From the NCBI GenBank assembly GCA_910585725.1, contig CAJUFA010000049.1:1-15523 (forward strand): 15,523 nucleotides of DNA, read 5' to 3'. The stretch comes from an uncultured Dorea sp. GTDB taxonomy: Bacteria; Bacillota; Clostridia; Lachnospirales; Lachnospiraceae. Shown one piece after another: positions 12,677 through 15,523 of the stretch (the first letter of the stretch is position 1; every line of letters starts with the position of its first letter). A program made the position numbers and the translations under genes. The notes under the pieces were generated by a model. The model made no database searches, had not been told where the DNA came from, and saw nothing but the letters and a program-made list of their open reading frames with translations.

Positions 12677-12705
12677 GTAACAGAATTATTTTTCCGCCAT
12701 ATAAT
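12677..12705 (+). promoter_or_regulatory. Probable promoter of the ZIP transporter gene
   Basis: GTAACA (12677-12682, 4 of 6 matches) and a perfect TATAAT (12700-12705) are 17 bp apart. The start near 12712 gives a leader of about 115 nt. No metal-responsive site is recognisable in it. Confidence 0.5.
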
Positions 12706-12827
12706 GATGACAGAGCCAGGATATACGGCGTATTTTCGGTATTACACTAATTATGGAGTTACAAGCGGCAAGAAAGGCGTCATATGGTCTTTGGCACGGA
12801 TATCATATAAAGTTATGGGGTGGAAAG

Positions 12828-13595
12828 ATGAATGGAATCATATGGACTTTTCTGGGGACGCTGCTGACATTTTCCGTGACTACGCTTGGCGCCGCAGGTG
12901 TGTTTTTTGTAAAAAAGGATATGGGAGGGAAGATTCAGAGCGGATTCCTTGGATTCGCGGGTGGCGTCATGATTGCTGCTTCTGTATGGTCTCTGCTTCT
13001 CCCGGGTATAGAGTTTGCAGATGAAAACGGGCAGATCAGCTGGCTTGTAATTACGGGAGGTTTCTTGCTGGGCGTGCTTCTTCTGCTGGCGGCGGATTAT
13101 CTGATCGGCCGATGGGAACACATAAGAGTAAGGAAGAATACGGCTATGTTGGTGACGGCAATCACGGCTCATAATATACCGGAGGGAATGGCGATCGGTC
13201 TGGCTTTTGCCCTTGCCGCGCAGAATCTGAATGAACCTGCGTTGTTGTCCGGCGCGATTGCGCTTACCGTGGGTATTGCAATTCAGAATTTCCCGGAGGG
13301 GACGGCAGTTGCGCTGCCGTTAAGCCAGAATGGATTCAGTAAGAGAAAGGCTTTTTTAATCGGGAGTATGTCGGCTATAGTGGAACCTGTCTTTGGTGTT
13401 GCGGCAGCCGCGCTTGGAGGCGCAGTGCGGATCGGTATGCCGTGGTTCCTGGCCTTTGCAGCGGGCGCCATGATCTATGTAGTCGTTCAGGAGCTGATAC
13501 CGGAAGCCTATACAGGCGAGGAAGAAAAATCAGGAACACTTGGATTCGTTGTCGGCTTTTTGGTTATGATGATTCTGGATGTTGCACTGGGGTAA
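12828..13595 (+). CDS. ZIP family metal transporter (ZupT-like)
   Basis: A 255-aa inner membrane transporter for divalent metal ions (zinc, iron or manganese) with about eight hydrophobic segments. The metal site is plain. AHNIPEGMAIG (114-124) in TM4 gives His115, Asn116 and Glu119; IQNFPEGTAVALP (152-164) in TM5 gives Asn154 and Glu157; Glu186 and Glu222 lie in later helices. Loop charges are modest, and there is no long His-rich loop. ATG at 12828 (MNGIIWTFLG) is chosen because it begins the first membrane segment and follows GGGGTGG. An in-frame ATG at 12753 would add 25 residues of no membrane or family character. It has its own promoter and terminator, so it is a single-gene unit. Which metal it carries, and its direction of net flux, cannot be read from the sequence. 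Confidence 0.93.
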   Translation: MNGIIWTFLGTLLTFSVTTLGAAGVFFVKKDMGGKIQSGFLGFAGGVMIAASVWSLLLPGIEFADENGQISWLVITGGFLLGVLLLLAADYLIGRWEHIRVRKNTAMLVTAITAHNIPEGMAIGLAFALAAQNLNEPALLSGAIALTVGIAIQNFPEGTAVALPLSQNGFSKRKAFLIGSMSAIVEPVFGVAAAALGGAVRIGMPWFLAFAAGAMIYVVVQELIPEAYTGEEEKSGTLGFVVGFLVMMILDVALG

Positions 13596-13623
13596 GGAGC
13601 GGCTGCTGCCGCTCCTGTTTTTA
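13595..13623 (+). terminator. Intrinsic terminator of the ZIP gene
   Basis: GGAGCGG (13596-13602) pairs with CCGCTCC (13609-13615) around a 6-nt loop CTGCTG, followed by TGTTTTTA. It starts directly at the stop codon of the ZIP gene. Confidence 0.88.
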
Positions 13624-13638
13624 TCATGTAAAATAATT

Positions 13639-13666
13639 TTGACGCGGTTTTTCGCGCATGTAAAGT
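13639..13666 (+). promoter_or_regulatory. Probable promoter of the XRE/membrane protein pair
   Basis: TTGACG (13639-13644, one mismatch) is followed after 16 bp by TAAAGT (13661-13666, two mismatches). The leader to the ATG at 13725 is about 50 nt. The spacer contains a small inverted repeat CGCG/CGCG. Confidence 0.45.
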
Positions 13667-13724
13667 ATGTTTGATAGACATTCCGTTAAGAAAGCGCAAT
13701 AATGGTCACGAAAGGATGGATGTT

Positions 13725-14132
13725 ATGGAGATTGGTGTTAAGTTAAAGGACGCAAGAATGCGGGCGGGAATGACGCAGGAGAAAGTGGCGGAGGAGATTC
13801 AGGTTACGCGGCAGACAATATCAAACTGGGAGAATGAAAAGTCTTTTCCTGACATCGTCAGCGTGATCCGTCTAAGCAGCCTGTATGGCATCAGCCTTGA
13901 TCAATTATTGAAAGGGGATGAAGAGATGATGGAACACTTGGAGAAGAGTACAAATATTGTTAAAAGCAATCAAAAACTTATCGCGGCAATTATCGCAGAT
14001 GTGTTATTACTTATTTTGTTTGTCTTATTCAACGGACTGATCATAAGAAATCCATATTTGATTATGGGCAGTTCCTCGGTGGGTATCATTAGTACATGCA
14101 TACTGTTTTATCAGATAATCAAAAAGCTTTAA
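13725..14132 (+). CDS. XRE-family regulator with two C-terminal membrane segments
   Basis: A 135-aa protein. Residues 4-62 form a helix-turn-helix of the Cro/cI type: LKDARMRAGMTQEKVAEEIQ, then VTRQTISNWENEKSFPD. After a short charged link there are two hydrophobic segments (about 84-107 and 111-131) and a basic end, IIKKL. It would therefore bind DNA from the membrane. ATG at 13725 is chosen because AAAGGA lies 8 nt upstream; the in-frame ATG at 13716 overlaps that site. The XRE-plus-membrane-anchor layout is common in Lachnospiraceae, usually beside a small membrane protein, as here (18 nt downstream). Target and signal are unknown. It may sense envelope state and control its own operon. 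Confidence 0.87.
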   Translation: MEIGVKLKDARMRAGMTQEKVAEEIQVTRQTISNWENEKSFPDIVSVIRLSSLYGISLDQLLKGDEEMMEHLEKSTNIVKSNQKLIAAIIADVLLLILFVLFNGLIIRNPYLIMGSSSVGIISTCILFYQIIKKL

Positions 14133-14150
14133 GAAAAGGAGAGGGTTAAA

Positions 14151-14492
14151 ATGACGGTGATTGCGATAATTTTGGTATTTATGGTTTTACTCGGCGCTGT
14201 TACTTTAGGGTACCAGGTATTTCAACTGGTAATTCTTGATGCAAAAAGCAGAGGACTAAAACATCCTAAATTCTGGGGGATATTTTCACTCGGCGGTAAC
14301 AATGGCGGAGGAGGTCTGGTTCTATATCTCATTGGCAGAAACAGATTCCCATCTCATATGACAGATGCCGACCGGAAAATAAGCGACTCCCGCAAAAAGA
14401 AATCTGCTCTGTCCCTGTGCTTTATCGCGACAGGTATAGTAGGTTTGATTTTTACGGCGCTGTTTGGGGATCTTAGCTATTTTCTTCAATAG
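14151..14492 (+). CDS. Small membrane protein of unknown function
   Basis: A 113-aa protein with a strong ribosome binding site (AAGGAGAGG). An N-terminal hydrophobic segment lies at 3-28. A Gly-rich hydrophobic stretch (about 42-62) contains FWGIFSLGGNNGGGGLVLYL and is followed by a charged part and a last hydrophobic segment (86-105). The arrangement of a helix, W/GG and LYLIGRNRF resembles the phospholipase-D-N-terminal-like (PLDc_N) membrane domain seen in small regulators' partners, though I am not sure of that assignment. It follows the membrane-anchored XRE regulator by 18 nt, so both are most likely one operon. No catalytic residues are seen. Confidence 0.8.
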   Translation: MTVIAIILVFMVLLGAVTLGYQVFQLVILDAKSRGLKHPKFWGIFSLGGNNGGGGLVLYLIGRNRFPSHMTDADRKISDSRKKKSALSLCFIATGIVGLIFTALFGDLSYFLQ

Positions 14493-14579
14493 CTTATTAT
14501 AGCATATTCGATATTTTGGGGCGGCGAGTGAAGCTTAAAGTGTATAGATAGTTGATTACAGACCCGGATTGTGGTATGG

Positions 14580-14616
14580 GGTGTGTCAGAGACAGCGTTT
14601 TCTCTGACACACCTTT
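14580..14616. terminator. 13-bp perfect palindrome between convergent genes (probable bidirectional terminator)
   Basis: GGTGTGTCAGAGA (14580-14592) and TCTCTGACACACC (14601-14613) are perfect inverted copies around an 8-nt loop. It lies 2 nt beyond the stop of the minus-strand sensor kinase and about 90 nt after the plus-strand membrane protein gene. T tracts are short on both sides (TTT on plus), so termination may be weak. The rest of 14493-14579 shows nothing recognisable. Confidence 0.6.
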
Positions 14617-15523
14617 CAGGCATTCCCGATTAGAACTGTAACGGTAAATGTATCCTCTGTATAAGAAATATCCAGCGTTCCGTCATATTTTTCTACCATT
14701 TCCCGTACATTTGAAAGGCCGAATCCATGAGCGGACGCATCTTCCTTATCGGATTTTAGAATTCCTTTTTGTTCTAAAACGGCATTCTTCTTTGAGTTTG
14801 TAATCTCATAAGTGAAATAACCGTTTTCAGTCACCCGGGCTTTCACGGACAGACGCCGATCCTTTGAGTCAGGGATCTTTGCGGAAGCTTCGACGGCATT
14901 ATCCAGAGTATTAGAAAAAAGGCAGCAAAGGCTGATTGCGTCGATTCCGATCAGTTTTTCCAGATCAATGTGGAAGAAGCAGTCAATATTATGCTCCTGC
15001 GCCAGATTGTATTTGGCGTTGAGGACGGAGTTGATGATACTGTTCTTGCAGAATACACGTGTGCGGGCGCTCATCTGGATTTCAAGTTCTTTCATGTAAT
15101 CCTCTGCTTCTTTCGGGTTCCCGGAATGGAACAGGGATTGTATTGTACTTAGGTGGTTATTCATATCATGGCGGAGCCGTCGGATCTCTGTCTGGTTCTG
15201 TTCCAGTTCTTCATAGTAACTCTTCTGCAGTATCAGGTTTCTGCGTTCCATATCCTGCTGAATGCTGGTGAGAAAATATTGCGCCAGGGCTATGCTTCCC
15301 AGATTGGTTACGAAGCATGCGAAAGCGGCGGGCCACATCTTATATGTCTCCGAAGGGGCAAAATAAATACAGGTGGTAATACTTACCAGAGACGCCAGGC
15401 AGACGGCGTCCAGCAGGATCCAGATCCTGTCGTTAAAGAGTTTCCTGGTCTGGTTGAGGTGCCTTGTGAATACTCTGTAGATACCGTACCAGATCAAAAG
15501 GTGCAGGAGGGGATCGGCGATCA
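14616..15523 (-). CDS. Sensor histidine kinase, AgrC/ComD-like GHKL type (partial)
   Basis: Only the C-terminal part is in the window. The frame is open to the right edge, so the TTG at 15497 is not the real start. Two hydrophobic segments are seen (about residues 35-54 and 62-85 of the visible part), then a helical linker. The catalytic region follows: H-box LRHDMNNHL with phosphoacceptor His at 15168-15170, N-box NTLDNAVEAS (near 14900), and G-box GFGLSNVREMVEKYDG (near 14700). LRHDMNNHL, followed by an HATPase domain lacking an F-box, marks the GHKL/AgrC class that senses peptides and signals to a LytTR regulator. No such regulator is in view; it would lie to the right. The product ends with an unremarkable TVTVLIGNA tail. 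Confidence 0.9.
   Translation of the reverse strand, partial: IADPLLHLLIWYGIYRVFTRHLNQTRKLFNDRIWILLDAVCLASLVSITTCIYFAPSETYKMWPAAFACFVTNLGSIALAQYFLTSIQQDMERRNLILQKSYYEELEQNQTEIRRLRHDMNNHLSTIQSLFHSGNPKEAEDYMKELEIQMSARTRVFCKNSIINSVLNAKYNLAQEHNIDCFFHIDLEKLIGIDAISLCCLFSNTLDNAVEASAKIPDSKDRRLSVKARVTENGYFTYEITNSKKNAVLEQKGILKSDKEDASAHGFGLSNVREMVEKYDGTLDISYTEDTFTVTVLIGNA

Noticed and set aside
12753..12827. N-terminal extension of the ZIP transporter from an upstream ATG.
   Set aside because: The 25 extra residues have no membrane character, and the ATG at 12828 has a better placed ribosome binding site.

Overview
The window looks like a chromosomal segment of a gut-type Clostridia, most likely Lachnospiraceae. 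Supporting signs are strong AGGAGG-type ribosome binding sites, an ECF transporter S component, a DUF6442-type membrane protein beside a small XRE regulator, two-component/FtsX operon remains, and an AgrC-like GHKL sensor kinase. This assignment is an inference from gene content; there is no rRNA or other marker gene to fix it. I see no insertion sequence, prophage or CRISPR array.

Layout. (1) 1-1297: a minus-strand tRNA-Trp with its terminator and promoter, then a minus-strand ECF S component whose control region carries a palindrome over the -10 box and three 15-bp tandem repeats just upstream of the promoter. (2) 1298-3379: a family 2 glycosyltransferase, followed by a deletion scar in which the first ~38 codons of a response regulator are fused in frame to the interior of an FtsX-type permease; the permease part is itself decayed. 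(3) 3497-7765: a promoter followed at once by a strong terminator (possible attenuator or short RNA), a macro domain ADP-ribose hydrolase/deacetylase, and a MacB/Bce-type ABC ATPase plus a large FtsX permease. (4) 7762-8381, minus strand: a DUF6442-type membrane protein and a small XRE regulator, converging on the permease gene, with a 13-bp direct repeat around their promoter. (5) 8618-12670: a lysine-rich repeat protein of unknown function, then two ABC exporter half-transporters whose motif differences indicate an asymmetric heterodimer. (6) 12828-14492: a ZIP metal transporter with its own terminator, then an XRE regulator with two membrane segments and a small membrane protein. (7) 14616-15523, minus strand: the C-terminal part of an AgrC-like sensor kinase that runs off the window.

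How it fits together. Most of the window concerns the cell envelope: two ABC systems (one MacB/Bce-like, one heterodimeric exporter), a metal transporter, a vitamin-type transporter, a glycosyltransferase and two XRE/membrane-protein modules. The fused pseudogene is what remains of a regulator-kinase-ATPase-permease operon, so the intact ATPase/permease pair downstream has no cognate two-component system in view. The best candidates for something new are the control region of the ECF gene, the promoter/terminator unit ahead of the macro domain gene, the repeat protein in front of the exporter, and the two XRE/membrane-protein modules.
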